A stretch of DNA of 64,000 nt from an uncultured Bacteroidales bacterium (GTDB taxonomy: Bacteria; Bacteroidota; Bacteroidia; Bacteroidales; UBA932). Both the position numbers and the translations under genes were made by a program. Position 1 is the stretch's first letter; every line of letters starts with the position of its first letter. The stretch lies in contig CAMJHF010000013.1 of NCBI GenBank assembly GCA_946405435.1, forward strand, positions 1 to 64,000, written 5' to 3'. The notes under the pieces were generated by a model. The model had not been told where the DNA came from. It made no database searches and was given only the letters and a program-made list of their open reading frames with translations. Shown here piece after piece: positions 10,301 to 18,511 of this stretch.

Positions 10301-11503
10301 ATGAAAAATCTACTATTGTTCTGTGGCCGTTTACTGTTGTTGTTATTGCTTGTCCTGATAATAGTTATATGCATTTTTTCTTTCTCTCCCATATATACTT
10401 TTTACAAGCCGGCCCCATTCAGCGGTCCCGATATCTACAACCCTTATTCCTCCCTGGATACCACGGCCGTCTGGAAGAAGGCGAATTTCCATACGCATAC
10501 GCGCGTGGACAACATAAGGAACGAGTGCCCCGAGTATCCTGACGTTGTGTACAGGGACTATATGAAGCTTGGGTACGACATACTGACATTCTCCAATCAC
10601 AACGAACTTACGGTGCATCCTTTCGACAGCACCCTTCAGGTAAATGTGTACGAGCATGGCTACAGCCTTTTCAAGTTCCACAAGCTGGTGTTCAATCCTG
10701 CCCGCATGATGCTGTATGACCATCTTGTTCCGCTGCTGGTGTCGCAGAAGCAGTGGCAGTACGATTATCTGGGACGCAATGCCGATTTTCTGGTGATGAA
10801 CCACCCCGACAGGACCTTGTGCATGACGCCGCGAACCATGCGCCTGCTTACGGGTTACAGGCTCATCGAGGCTGACTGCGGCGTATCGACGGACCTCCTT
10901 CGTTGGGACGAGGCCCTGAGTGCAGGCCACTATGCCCACTGCCTTATCAACGATGACTGCCACGATTCCGGCAACCATCGCAAGATAGCCCGCCGGTGCA
11001 GTTTTCTGCAGGCTCCTTCCGCCCGCTATGAGGATTTCAAACCGGTTCTTCTGGAGGGGTGCTTCTTCTCCATGCGCATCCCTGATTTCGGCGACGGCGA
11101 CTGGAGCGTAAAGTATGCGGAGAACGCCCGCCTTCCGGAAATAGAAGACATCGGACTGAAGGCGGATACGACCTTCATACGCCTGTCCTCGCCTGCACGT
11201 ATCGAAGCCTGGGGGCAGGGACACATGCTGCTGGCAAGCACGGAAGGGGAGTTTCTGAGCTATGTCATGTCTCCCTCCGACAGCTATGTAAGGTTTTCCG
11301 CCTTCTTCGACAATGGGGTGGTTATTTACTCGAATGCATTCGCCCGTTATGATTCAAGCAAAACGGCGACTCCCTACGTGGAATCGCCGCACAGCGTGAA
11401 TTATTTCCTCACAGTGCTATTCAACCTGTTTCTGCTGGCTGTCATCTGCTTCAGCATCAAGGCCTTCAGATGGCTTTTGCCGCACAAAAAACTGAAATCC
11501 TGA
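10301..11503 (+). CDS. Membrane-anchored PHP-domain-like protein of unknown function
   Basis: I start at the ATG at 10301 (MKNLLLFCG), where a hydrophobic segment begins; the upstream frame runs through promoter-like DNA. The protein has 400 residues. A single N-terminal membrane helix (about 3-27) and a C-terminal one (about 368-388) bracket a soluble domain. That domain carries metal-ligand patterns of PHP phosphoesterases: NFHTHT, a later FSNHNEL, and NDDCHDSGNH. No close named family is recognised. The orientation of the soluble part and the substrate are unknown. The 3' end overlaps the opposing GT-C glycosyltransferase by 87 bases. Confidence 0.75.
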   Translation: MKNLLLFCGRLLLLLLLVLIIVICIFSFSPIYTFYKPAPFSGPDIYNPYSSLDTTAVWKKANFHTHTRVDNIRNECPEYPDVVYRDYMKLGYDILTFSNHNELTVHPFDSTLQVNVYEHGYSLFKFHKLVFNPARMMLYDHLVPLLVSQKQWQYDYLGRNADFLVMNHPDRTLCMTPRTMRLLTGYRLIEADCGVSTDLLRWDEALSAGHYAHCLINDDCHDSGNHRKIARRCSFLQAPSARYEDFKPVLLEGCFFSMRIPDFGDGDWSVKYAENARLPEIEDIGLKADTTFIRLSSPARIEAWGQGHMLLASTEGEFLSYVMSPSDSYVRFSAFFDNGVVIYSNAFARYDSSKTATPYVESPHSVNYFLTVLFNLFLLAVICFSIKAFRWLLPHKKLKS

Positions 11504-13117
11504 GCGCCTGTACAGGAATTCAGCATCCGGAACATCCGCACGTAGCCTCTCTACATCCGCGGGAATGTCCTTGACTACAAAGTAGCACGGCTTGTCTATG
11601 GGCCCCCGGCTGAGCCACTCGAAATCGTCGCAGCGGTTCCTCTCCTGCCTCATGGTGTAGAAATACTGGGCGTAGCTCTTGAAATATGCAGGCTGCACGT
11701 AGCAGTCTTCCCCCTGCCTCTCGATGTAGAAGTCCACGGCTGAAGCCTGGCTGTATTTTTCTACCTCGGGCACGGCGCACAGGATGGCGGTCATTGCAAA
11801 AAGCAGGTTTCCGGCGGCCAGTATGATAAAGCTGCGGAGCTGTCTGCGACGGGTGAAACGGATGCAGAACCAGACAGTTGCGCCAATCAGTAGCACTCCG
11901 ACGAAAGGCTCGAACCCTCTCCATTCCGAAGTGGCCTCCATGCAGCTCACTGCAAACGGATCGTCAACATAGGGAGCTATCCTGTCCTTGAAGCGGTCGA
12001 AGAGCGTAAGGCCAGTCAGCACTATCCCGTAGAAGGCGGACGTGCCGATGAGCAGCAGCTTGTGCCACCATTTGAACTTGAGCCGGCCTTCGGACATGCC
12101 CGTAGCGGCCCAGGCCCCCAGGAACGTGATGGGGAAATAGCAGAACGACGAATAGTGAACAATCTTTGTACGAACGATCGTAAACAGTATAAGTACCACC
12201 CACAAAGACACCATCATCCAGCGGAAAAGACCTGCCGTGCGTGCATCGGTGCCGTTCCTGAGCGCGCGGGGGCGCATCGACGACAGGGCGAAGAAAGAGG
12301 CCGGCGTGACTCCGAAAAGCAGGATGACGAAGTGGTACAGCAGGAATCCGCCGTGGCCTGCGTCCTTGGTCTCGAAGAGGCGTATCTGATAGTCGATGAA
12401 GTCTTTGATCACCTCGCTGTGTCCGGTGGCTGCGAGTGCCAGGAACCAGGCTCCGCCGGCCAAGGCAAGCATAAGCAGGTATGCCCCTACGTCTTTCCAG
12501 CGGAAGTCCAACTTGAACTTGTTGAAGCAGAGCCATACGAAAAAGGTGAGAGCAAAGATGAGGAAGGCGACCGGTCCCTTGGTGAGTATTCCGAGTCCGA
12601 TAAACAGGCCGCTCAGGGCGGCGTGCCGCATCCTCAGGGCTTTGGCTCCCTCGTCAGTGTAGCGCGAGAAGAAATAGATGCCCAGGAAGATGAAAAGATT
12701 GAACCAAGGGTCGATGATGCCCGACTTGAAGTAGAAGAAGGGCAGGAAGGAGATGGCGTACAGACCGGCCCACAGGAGTCCGAAGCGGGCGTCGCGCGTG
12801 CTTTTGCCGATATGGAACAAAACCAGCAGGGTGATTATGCCCATTATGGCATTCGGGAAGCGTGCGGCGAACTCATTCACCCCGAACAGTTTCATGCTCA
12901 AGGCCTGCATCCAGATGAACAGCGGAGGTTTTTCCCAGAATGATTCAAAATTGATCTGGACATTGAACCAGTCGCCGGTGAGCACCATCTCCCTGGCCGA
13001 CTCGGCAAAGTTTATTTCGTCCCAGTCGAAAAGCCTGACAGAACCGATTCCGGTAATGAAGAAAAGGGCTCCGAAAACGATGATGCAGAGGTCTATGATA
13101 AGAGTATCGCGTTTCAT
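11417..13117 (-). CDS. GT-C family glycosyltransferase (PMT/ArnT-like integral membrane protein)
   Basis: A 566-residue multi-spanning membrane protein. After the first helix comes RLFDWDEINFAESAREM, the acidic DE loop motif that marks PMT/ArnT-type transferases. FESFWEKPPLFIWMQAL matches the second conserved loop of that group. These enzymes move a sugar from a polyprenyl-phosphate donor to lipid A or protein on the periplasmic side. It is last in the operon lptD - GT2 - gtrA - GT-C. With a GT2 polyprenyl-phosphate glycosyltransferase and a GtrA flippase upstream, lipid-linked sugar transfer to LPS is the best guess. The start overlaps the gtrA stop (ATGA), and the 3' end overlaps the opposing PHP-like gene. 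Confidence 0.88.
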   Translation of the reverse strand: MKRDTLIIDLCIIVFGALFFITGIGSVRLFDWDEINFAESAREMVLTGDWFNVQINFESFWEKPPLFIWMQALSMKLFGVNEFAARFPNAIMGIITLLVLFHIGKSTRDARFGLLWAGLYAISFLPFFYFKSGIIDPWFNLFIFLGIYFFSRYTDEGAKALRMRHAALSGLFIGLGILTKGPVAFLIFALTFFVWLCFNKFKLDFRWKDVGAYLLMLALAGGAWFLALAATGHSEVIKDFIDYQIRLFETKDAGHGGFLLYHFVILLFGVTPASFFALSSMRPRALRNGTDARTAGLFRWMMVSLWVVLILFTIVRTKIVHYSSFCYFPITFLGAWAATGMSEGRLKFKWWHKLLLIGTSAFYGIVLTGLTLFDRFKDRIAPYVDDPFAVSCMEATSEWRGFEPFVGVLLIGATVWFCIRFTRRRQLRSFIILAAGNLLFAMTAILCAVPEVEKYSQASAVDFYIERQGEDCYVQPAYFKSYAQYFYTMRQERNRCDDFEWLSRGPIDKPCYFVVKDIPADVERLRADVPDAEFLYRRSGFQFFVRQKPSEGLDAEADDSQQKQVE

Positions 13118-13548
13118 TTGCTTCTGAATAGAATAGTCTTTTTGGCTATGAAGTTCCAGACGAACACCAGCACCGTTGTGATGATCTTGGCAATGAGGTA
13201 ATGCAGTCCGGCTTTACGGGCGAACAACCACATGAACAGTTCCGTAAGGGCAAGCCCGCTGACGCCGATCAGGACGAAAATCAGCACTTCTGCCGTACGG
13301 CTTTTCAAACTGCGGTTGTCGAAAACCCAGAAGATGCTGAATAAGTATGTTACTACCAGGCCGGCAGAGAAAGCTATTGCTGTCCACAGCAGCAGATGTC
13401 CGCTGCCGAGAGTCTCGGTGAGCAGCGTCAGCAGTCCTGAATCTACCAGGAAGGCGGTTCCGCCGGAAACCAGATACCGGAATATCTGTATCCTCAAGTC
13501 GCCCGTTTTCCCTTTGAAAAGCAGGCCGGCCAGCTCCCGGAGGTTCAT
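13114..13548 (-). CDS. GtrA family membrane protein
   Basis: GtrA proteins are small four-helix membrane proteins thought to flip polyprenyl-phosphate-linked sugars. With the start at 13548 (MNLRELAGLLFK) the protein has 144 residues. It shows IFRYLVSGGTAFLVDSG, the typical first helix, three further hydrophobic helices, and WNFIAKKTILFR at the end. The start overlaps the stop of the upstream GT2 gene (ATGA), and the stop overlaps the GT-C start in the same way, so the three genes are translationally coupled. A longer in-frame start at 13584 would lie inside the GT2 gene and adds no recognisable sequence. Confidence 0.88.
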   Translation of the reverse strand: MNLRELAGLLFKGKTGDLRIQIFRYLVSGGTAFLVDSGLLTLLTETLGSGHLLLWTAIAFSAGLVVTYLFSIFWVFDNRSLKSRTAEVLIFVLIGVSGLALTELFMWLFARKAGLHYLIAKIITTVLVFVWNFIAKKTILFRSK

Positions 13549-14291
13549 TTTACGGGAAAGAGTTTGGACCGCATCAGGTGCCACTTGCAGAGCCGGTACA
13601 CCAGCGACACTCGCAGGACCCCGAACCCGTAGATGGTGCTCCTGCGCAGGTTTATCGATGACGCGTCATCGAAATACTTGGTGGGGCAGGTGACCTCGCC
13701 TATCTCGTACCCGGCCCAGAATATCTGAGCGGCCATTTCGTTGTCCAGGATGAAGTCGTCGGAGCATGCGTGATAATCCACCTTGCGCAGGACATCAGCG
13801 CTGAAAGCCCTGTAGCCGGTGTGATACTCCGAAAGCTTCTGGTTGATCAGCACGTTCTGGGTAAAGGTGAGGAAGCGGTTCGCTATGTATTTAATGATGG
13901 GCATGCCGCCCTTCAGCGCGCCTTTGCCCAGGATCCTGGACCCGAACACTACCGGATATACGCCGTTGGCTATGATGTAAGCCATTGATTCAATGAGTTT
14001 CGGTGTATATTGATAGTCGGGGTGGAGCATTATCACGATATCTGCGCCAAGTTCCAGGGCGCGGTCGTAACAGGTCTTCTGGTTGCCTCCGTAGCCGCGG
14101 TTGCGGGGGTGCACCAGCACCTCTTTGATGCCGAGTTCGCGGGCTTTCTCGACCGTGCCGTCCCGGCTGCAGTCGTCGGTCAGTATGACTTCGTCAACTA
14201 TGTCGCGGGGGATTTCAGAGTAAGTTTGTTCGAGTGTTTTCTCTGCGTTGTACGCAGGCATTACAACTACTATTTTCTTGCCGTGTATCAT
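13545..14291 (-). CDS. Glycosyltransferase family 2 (polyprenyl-phosphate glycosyltransferase type)
   Basis: I take the ATG at 14291 (MIHGKKIVVVMPAYNAEKTL), giving 248 residues. The longer open frame upstream is antisense-like sequence inside lptD. The GT-A fold shows VVMPAYNAEKT, the nucleotide-binding TDDCSRDGT, an NRGYGGNQ segment as in dolichol/polyprenyl-phosphate sugar synthases, and HPDYQYTP, where the DxD-type acid lies. There is no C-terminal membrane helix, so it is a cytoplasmic or peripheral enzyme. It probably makes a polyprenyl-phosphate-sugar for the GtrA and GT-C proteins downstream. It follows lptD after 5 bases. Confidence 0.9.
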   Translation of the reverse strand: MIHGKKIVVVMPAYNAEKTLEQTYSEIPRDIVDEVILTDDCSRDGTVEKARELGIKEVLVHPRNRGYGGNQKTCYDRALELGADIVIMLHPDYQYTPKLIESMAYIIANGVYPVVFGSRILGKGALKGGMPIIKYIANRFLTFTQNVLINQKLSEYHTGYRAFSADVLRKVDYHACSDDFILDNEMAAQIFWAGYEIGEVTCPTKYFDDASSINLRRSTIYGFGVLRVSLVYRLCKWHLMRSKLFPVK

Positions 14292-14296
14292 TTGCT

Positions 14297-17047
14297 TTAT
14301 AAGTTGTCCCAGTAGCTGCTGCTCTTCTTGAGCTGCAGGAGGTCTGCCAGGGCGGATGCGTTGGCAGCTATCCTGAACTGGTAGGAAGCCCAGTTGCCGG
14401 TAGGCACCCAGGAAACCGAGATGTTGAAACAGTGCAGGTCGTATGTGAAGCTGAACTGGGTTGTGGTAATCTTCATCGCCTGCAGGTCGAAGCCGGAACT
14501 GGCATTGATGTTGAGCCTTGGCGTCAGCCTTATGTTGCCGCTGGCCTGGAGCGTCTGGGTGATGTTGTTCTTGGGGGTAAGCACTCCGTCTTCCACCCGG
14601 AACGAACGGTTCAGGCTGAACGAGTAGCTCAGGTTCACCGACCAGGGGACGTTTGGATTGGTGTAATAGAGCCATCCACCCGGGATGAACTCGCCGGTTA
14701 CAGGATGGTAGAAGTATCGCTGATAGTAACTTGCCGCACCGTTGATGACCGACCCGCCCTCGCCGCTGCGGTTGTTAGGGTCCTTTGCTCCGTCGTTACC
14801 TTTTATGGCTCCGTCGCCGGATATGGAGTAGGATGCCGATGCGGAAACGTTGTTGAGGCGCAGGAGGCCCTGGCCGCGTGTTATGGCGAATTTGTTGATC
14901 CTGGCTCCTGTGGGGCCGACGGCATACGGGTCGAAGCTGGCGCTGCTGCTAATGGATATTTTGTTGAACAGCGAGGTGGACATGGACAGGTTGACGGTGC
15001 TCATTTTGAGGCTGTCTGCCAGGAAGTTGTAGCCGGTGCTTATGTTGAGTTGGTCTATCAGCTTGACTTTCTTGGTGCCTGCGCCGGTGGTGTCGGCGAA
15101 GTCACGGACCTTGGCTTCGATGTTGTTTCCTATAGACAGGTTGGCCGTTGCCGAGCGGCCCCTGCCGGGAGGCCCGTACACCTGGCCTTGATAGACATTG
15201 TACTCGTATTTCTGCTCTTTGCCGTGGATGTCGGTGTACTCCAGGGTGCGGTAGCCGTTGGCATAAGTGGCCAGATCGGGGCTGAAATTCATCGACACGG
15301 AAGGGGATATGATGTGCCGTATGGCCTGTATCCTGTGGAATTTGCCGAAGTTGAAAGTGCCGTAGAGGCGGGTGGTCATGGCGACGGAACCGGAATAGTT
15401 CTGGGTGACGCCGAAGGTGTTGAACTGCGTGCTCGGAAGTTCCTCGACCTTGTCGGTTTCGGGATTGTAGCCGTATTCACGCTTGCGGAACATCCAGTTC
15501 ATGCCGTAACTCACCGACGGGTTGACGTTGAGGTACTTGAATAGCTGGAAGTTGGGCAGGCCTATGCTGAAGTTGTGCGTCATGCCGTTCTGGAACTTGT
15601 CCAGGAACCCTTCCTGCCCGAATTCGGACGCCTTGAAATTGATTTTGTTCTGGAGCGTGGTGTTGTAGCCCAGGGAGAACTTCTCGTAGAAGCGCTCCTT
15701 TCCGACCCTGGTCTTGCGCTTGAAGGGATAGAAGGTGCTGACCGAGAACGTTACGTTCGGCAATGTGAAAGCGTATGATGAATCCCTGGAACTCTGGGAG
15801 TGCAGGGCGTTGACGCTCAAGTTGAAGCGCCCGTTCCAGTTTTTGGAATAGGATATGGACGAGGAAATCTGGTTCTGCAGGGCCTCGTTGACGGACCGGG
15901 AGTTGAACCTGCTGTTGGACGGCGACGAGAAATTGACGGACGCGCTGAACGAGGTTCCGGGGTGTGCCTTCGAATCCTGGCTGTGGCTCCACTTGACGGA
16001 GAAGTTGGTGTACTCGTTGAAGTCCGGAGTATCGGGCTCGCCTGTCTGGTCATGGGAGTAGGTGAATCCGAAATTGCCGCTGAACTTGTACTTGACCATG
16101 TACCGTGAATTGACATTGACGGCCCAGGAGCCAAGGGTGAAATAGTCACCAGTGAGGGACAGGTCGAGATAATCGCCGAACACGAAGTACATTCCGGCGT
16201 CTTTCATGTAGAAACCTCGGGCGTTCTCTTCTCCGAAGTTTGGCATCAGAAGGCCGGTGGCCCTTTCGGGACGTTTGGGGATGAAGCCGAAGGGGAGTCC
16301 GACGAATGGCAGCTTGACGTCTTCCACCACGAGATAGGCCGGGCCGAAAACCGTTTTCTGGCTGGGCTCGGTCATGACTTTTGCAGACGTGAGGGCAAGG
16401 TAGTAGTGGGGATGGTCAAGGTCGCAGACGGTGTATTTGCCGTCGGTCATGTTGATGCTGCGGTCGGGCATCATCTTGACCTTGCCTCCGTGCATTATGG
16501 CGCTTTCCTCGGTGGTTATGATGTTGCGTATGGATGATTTCTTGGTCTCGAAATTGTACTTGACCTCATCCATGTTGTATGTTTTTCCTCCCTGCGTCAT
16601 GACAGGACGACCTTTCCATGCCCCGGCAAGCGAATCGTATACACCTTTGGCGAACACGGTGCCGGTGTTCATGTTGTACTGCATGTACTCGGCTGTGAGC
16701 TTCATGTCCTGGTATTCGACCGACACGTCGCCGTAGTAATATATCATGCGCTGTCCGTCCGTGAAGACCTCCACTATGGAGTCACGGGCCTGAGAGAAAG
16801 CGGGCCTCTCCAGTGAGCTCTTGCTTCTGAGGGCTGCTGAATCTACCCTGTAGAGCGAATCGGCTACCCGGATCGAGTCGCGCCGGGCAATGGCGGCGGA
16901 GTCCAGCACGATCTCCCGTTGCGTTTTGGGTACCGCGTTGTTGAACACCCTGCGTGCGCCACGCCTGCCGGCATTCTGGGCCGGGAGCATGGCTGCCGTC
17001 AAGGTGAGCAGCAGCAGAGAGGCAACAATTCGCTGGACTATTCTCAA
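14297..17047 (-). CDS. lptD: LPS-assembly protein LptD (OstA-like outer membrane barrel)
   Basis: LptD inserts lipopolysaccharide into the outer leaflet of the outer membrane. This 916-residue protein has a signal peptide (about 1-24, ending LPAQ). An OstA/LptA-like beta-jellyroll follows at about 90-260, with repeats such as VEYQDMKLTAEYMQYN. Then comes PFVGLPFGFIPKRPERATGLLMPNFGEENARG, the conserved junction into the barrel, and a long beta-rich barrel to the C terminus. It is first gene of an operon with three sugar-transfer genes, which links LPS export to LPS modification. Bacteroidota LptD proteins diverge from the E. coli form, so the call rests on architecture and these motifs. Confidence 0.88.
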   Translation of the reverse strand: MRIVQRIVASLLLLTLTAAMLPAQNAGRRGARRVFNNAVPKTQREIVLDSAAIARRDSIRVADSLYRVDSAALRSKSSLERPAFSQARDSIVEVFTDGQRMIYYYGDVSVEYQDMKLTAEYMQYNMNTGTVFAKGVYDSLAGAWKGRPVMTQGGKTYNMDEVKYNFETKKSSIRNIITTEESAIMHGGKVKMMPDRSINMTDGKYTVCDLDHPHYYLALTSAKVMTEPSQKTVFGPAYLVVEDVKLPFVGLPFGFIPKRPERATGLLMPNFGEENARGFYMKDAGMYFVFGDYLDLSLTGDYFTLGSWAVNVNSRYMVKYKFSGNFGFTYSHDQTGEPDTPDFNEYTNFSVKWSHSQDSKAHPGTSFSASVNFSSPSNSRFNSRSVNEALQNQISSSISYSKNWNGRFNLSVNALHSQSSRDSSYAFTLPNVTFSVSTFYPFKRKTRVGKERFYEKFSLGYNTTLQNKINFKASEFGQEGFLDKFQNGMTHNFSIGLPNFQLFKYLNVNPSVSYGMNWMFRKREYGYNPETDKVEELPSTQFNTFGVTQNYSGSVAMTTRLYGTFNFGKFHRIQAIRHIISPSVSMNFSPDLATYANGYRTLEYTDIHGKEQKYEYNVYQGQVYGPPGRGRSATANLSIGNNIEAKVRDFADTTGAGTKKVKLIDQLNISTGYNFLADSLKMSTVNLSMSTSLFNKISISSSASFDPYAVGPTGARINKFAITRGQGLLRLNNVSASASYSISGDGAIKGNDGAKDPNNRSGEGGSVINGAASYYQRYFYHPVTGEFIPGGWLYYTNPNVPWSVNLSYSFSLNRSFRVEDGVLTPKNNITQTLQASGNIRLTPRLNINASSGFDLQAMKITTTQFSFTYDLHCFNISVSWVPTGNWASYQFRIAANASALADLLQLKKSSSYWDNL

Positions 17048-17063
17048 ATTACAATAATTTTAT

Positions 17064-17087
17064 TAAATTTGCCAATCGACAAAAATA
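17064..17087. promoter_or_regulatory. Divergent promoter region, lptD / amidase
   Basis: TAAATTTG on the plus strand (17064-17071) lies 26 bases before the amidase start. TATTTTTG on the minus strand (17080-17087) lies 32 bases before the lptD ATG. Because the two -7 elements point across each other, their initiation regions overlap. Confidence 0.5.
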
Positions 17088-17097
17088 GCATTATTTT

Positions 17098-18213
17098 TTG
17101 AAACGTACAATTTACTTGCTTGCAACCGTCATTCTGACGTGCTTTTCGGCCTCTGCACAGACGCTGAGTCTGTCGACCGTGTGCATAGACCCCGGCCATG
17201 GCGGCACCGACCCCGGCGCTGTCAGCAAGGACCAGAAATCATATGAAAAGAACTTCACCCTTGACATTGCCAAGCGCCTGTCGGACAAGATAAAGGCCGG
17301 ATATCCGGAGGTGAAGGTGGTAATGACCCGAACCTCCGACAAGAGCGTTGCCCTTGGCGACCGCGCCGCCGCGGCCAACAAAGCCGGCGCCGACCTTTTC
17401 ATATCCATACACATCAATGCTGCTGCAAAATCCGGTCCCAACGGTTATTCCGTGCACGTCCTGGGCAAATCTTCCAAGAAGGACAGGGACCTGTTTGCAT
17501 ACAATATGGATGTCTGCAAGAGGGAAAACTCGGTTATCCTCCTTGAAGATGACTACACCACCACGTATCAGGGCTTCGATCCTTCGGATCCCGAGTCTTT
17601 CATCTTCCTTCAGCTGATGCAGAACTCCAACCTGGAGCAGAGCCTGGCTTTTGCCCAGCTGGTGTCGGACAAGCTCAAGGGCGGCCCCATTGCCATCAAC
17701 AGGGGAATCTGGCAGGATCCTTTCCTGGTCCTTTGGAAAACGGCCATGCCTGCGGTTCTGGTTGAGCTGGGCTTCATTTCCAATTCTACGGACCTTGCAG
17801 CCCTCAAGAGCGAAAGCAACCGCGACAAACTGGCCACCCGCCTCTACAATGCCTTCAAAGAGTACAAGTCCAATTACGACGGAACGCTTGCCCTTGACGT
17901 TGAAACCCAGCCGTCCGGCAAACCCTCTCAGGATACCGGGACACAGACCGGGACCGAGACCGTACAGACGCCGCCTGCATCCGCTGAATACGGTATCCAG
18001 ATTTTTGCTGGAAGCAACCTGCTTTCTCCGAAAGATAAGGCTTTCATGGGCTATACGCCGCGCATAGTCAAGACAGGCAGGCTCTATAAATATGTAATAG
18101 GAGTGGAGGAGTCGGCCGCTGCCGCAAGGGAGCATTTGGCCGCAATACGAAAAAAGTATCCTGACTGTTTTCTTGTCAAGATAGAAGGGGACAGCATCTC
18201 AGTCTTCAAATAA
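17098..18213 (+). CDS. N-acetylmuramoyl-L-alanine amidase (Amidase_3) with C-terminal SPOR-like domain
   Basis: A zinc amidase that cuts the bond between N-acetylmuramic acid and L-alanine in peptidoglycan. The signal peptide (about 1-20, ending SASAQ) sends it to the periplasm. The catalytic domain starts with IDPGHGGTDPGAV (first zinc His) and has LFISIHINAAA (second His) and PAVLVELGFISN (catalytic Glu) before about residue 255. A linker leads to a C-terminal segment of about 75 residues (YGIQIFAG to the end) resembling SPOR domains, which bind denuded septal glycan. The start codon is TTG at 17098: there is no ATG before the signal peptide, and a stop codon lies in frame at 17086. Length is 371 residues. 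Confidence 0.93.
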   Translation: MKRTIYLLATVILTCFSASAQTLSLSTVCIDPGHGGTDPGAVSKDQKSYEKNFTLDIAKRLSDKIKAGYPEVKVVMTRTSDKSVALGDRAAAANKAGADLFISIHINAAAKSGPNGYSVHVLGKSSKKDRDLFAYNMDVCKRENSVILLEDDYTTTYQGFDPSDPESFIFLQLMQNSNLEQSLAFAQLVSDKLKGGPIAINRGIWQDPFLVLWKTAMPAVLVELGFISNSTDLAALKSESNRDKLATRLYNAFKEYKSNYDGTLALDVETQPSGKPSQDTGTQTGTETVQTPPASAEYGIQIFAGSNLLSPKDKAFMGYTPRIVKTGRLYKYVIGVEESAAAAREHLAAIRKKYPDCFLVKIEGDSISVFK

Positions 18214-18511
18214 GCTTTCGGCGGCTTTCGTATTTTTATAGCATAGACGCAGATATACGGCGTTTTTTTCTAGAATCCCTTAAAGTTAAAAATGTTAAGA
18301 TTGTAAGTGACGTAAATTATATGCAATTATATTTGTCTATGTTTGTAAGTGATTGAAATATAATTGGTTTTAAAAGCTAAATAAATGGAAAGAGGCTATA
18401 TTATTTAGCGTTTATTAAATTAAAAAACAATAGAAAAAATATTTTTTTTGAACTTTTTTTCAACCATTTTTGCAGTAGCGATTCGCCCATGCCGTGCGGT
18501 CGCTCTTTCCA
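18214..18511. other. AT-rich intergenic region upstream of dnaA
   Basis: About 300 very AT-rich bases. Contents: a direct repeat TTGTAAGTGA at 18301-18310 and 18343-18352, an exact -7 element TATATTTG at 18328-18335 between the two copies, and a near-match CATTTTTG at 18465-18472 about 39 bases before the dnaA ATG. No gene is seen, and no DnaA-box-like TTATCCACA was found on either strand, so it is not called as oriC. Confidence 0.55.

Noticed and set aside
14432..15544. Long open frame on the plus strand inside lptD
   Set aside because: It is composition-driven antisense of a beta-barrel gene, with glycine/valine-rich meaningless sequence.
18214..18511. Possible oriC upstream of dnaA
   Set aside because: It is AT-rich, but no DnaA boxes of the TTATCCACA type were found, and dnaA is often unlinked to the origin in this phylum.
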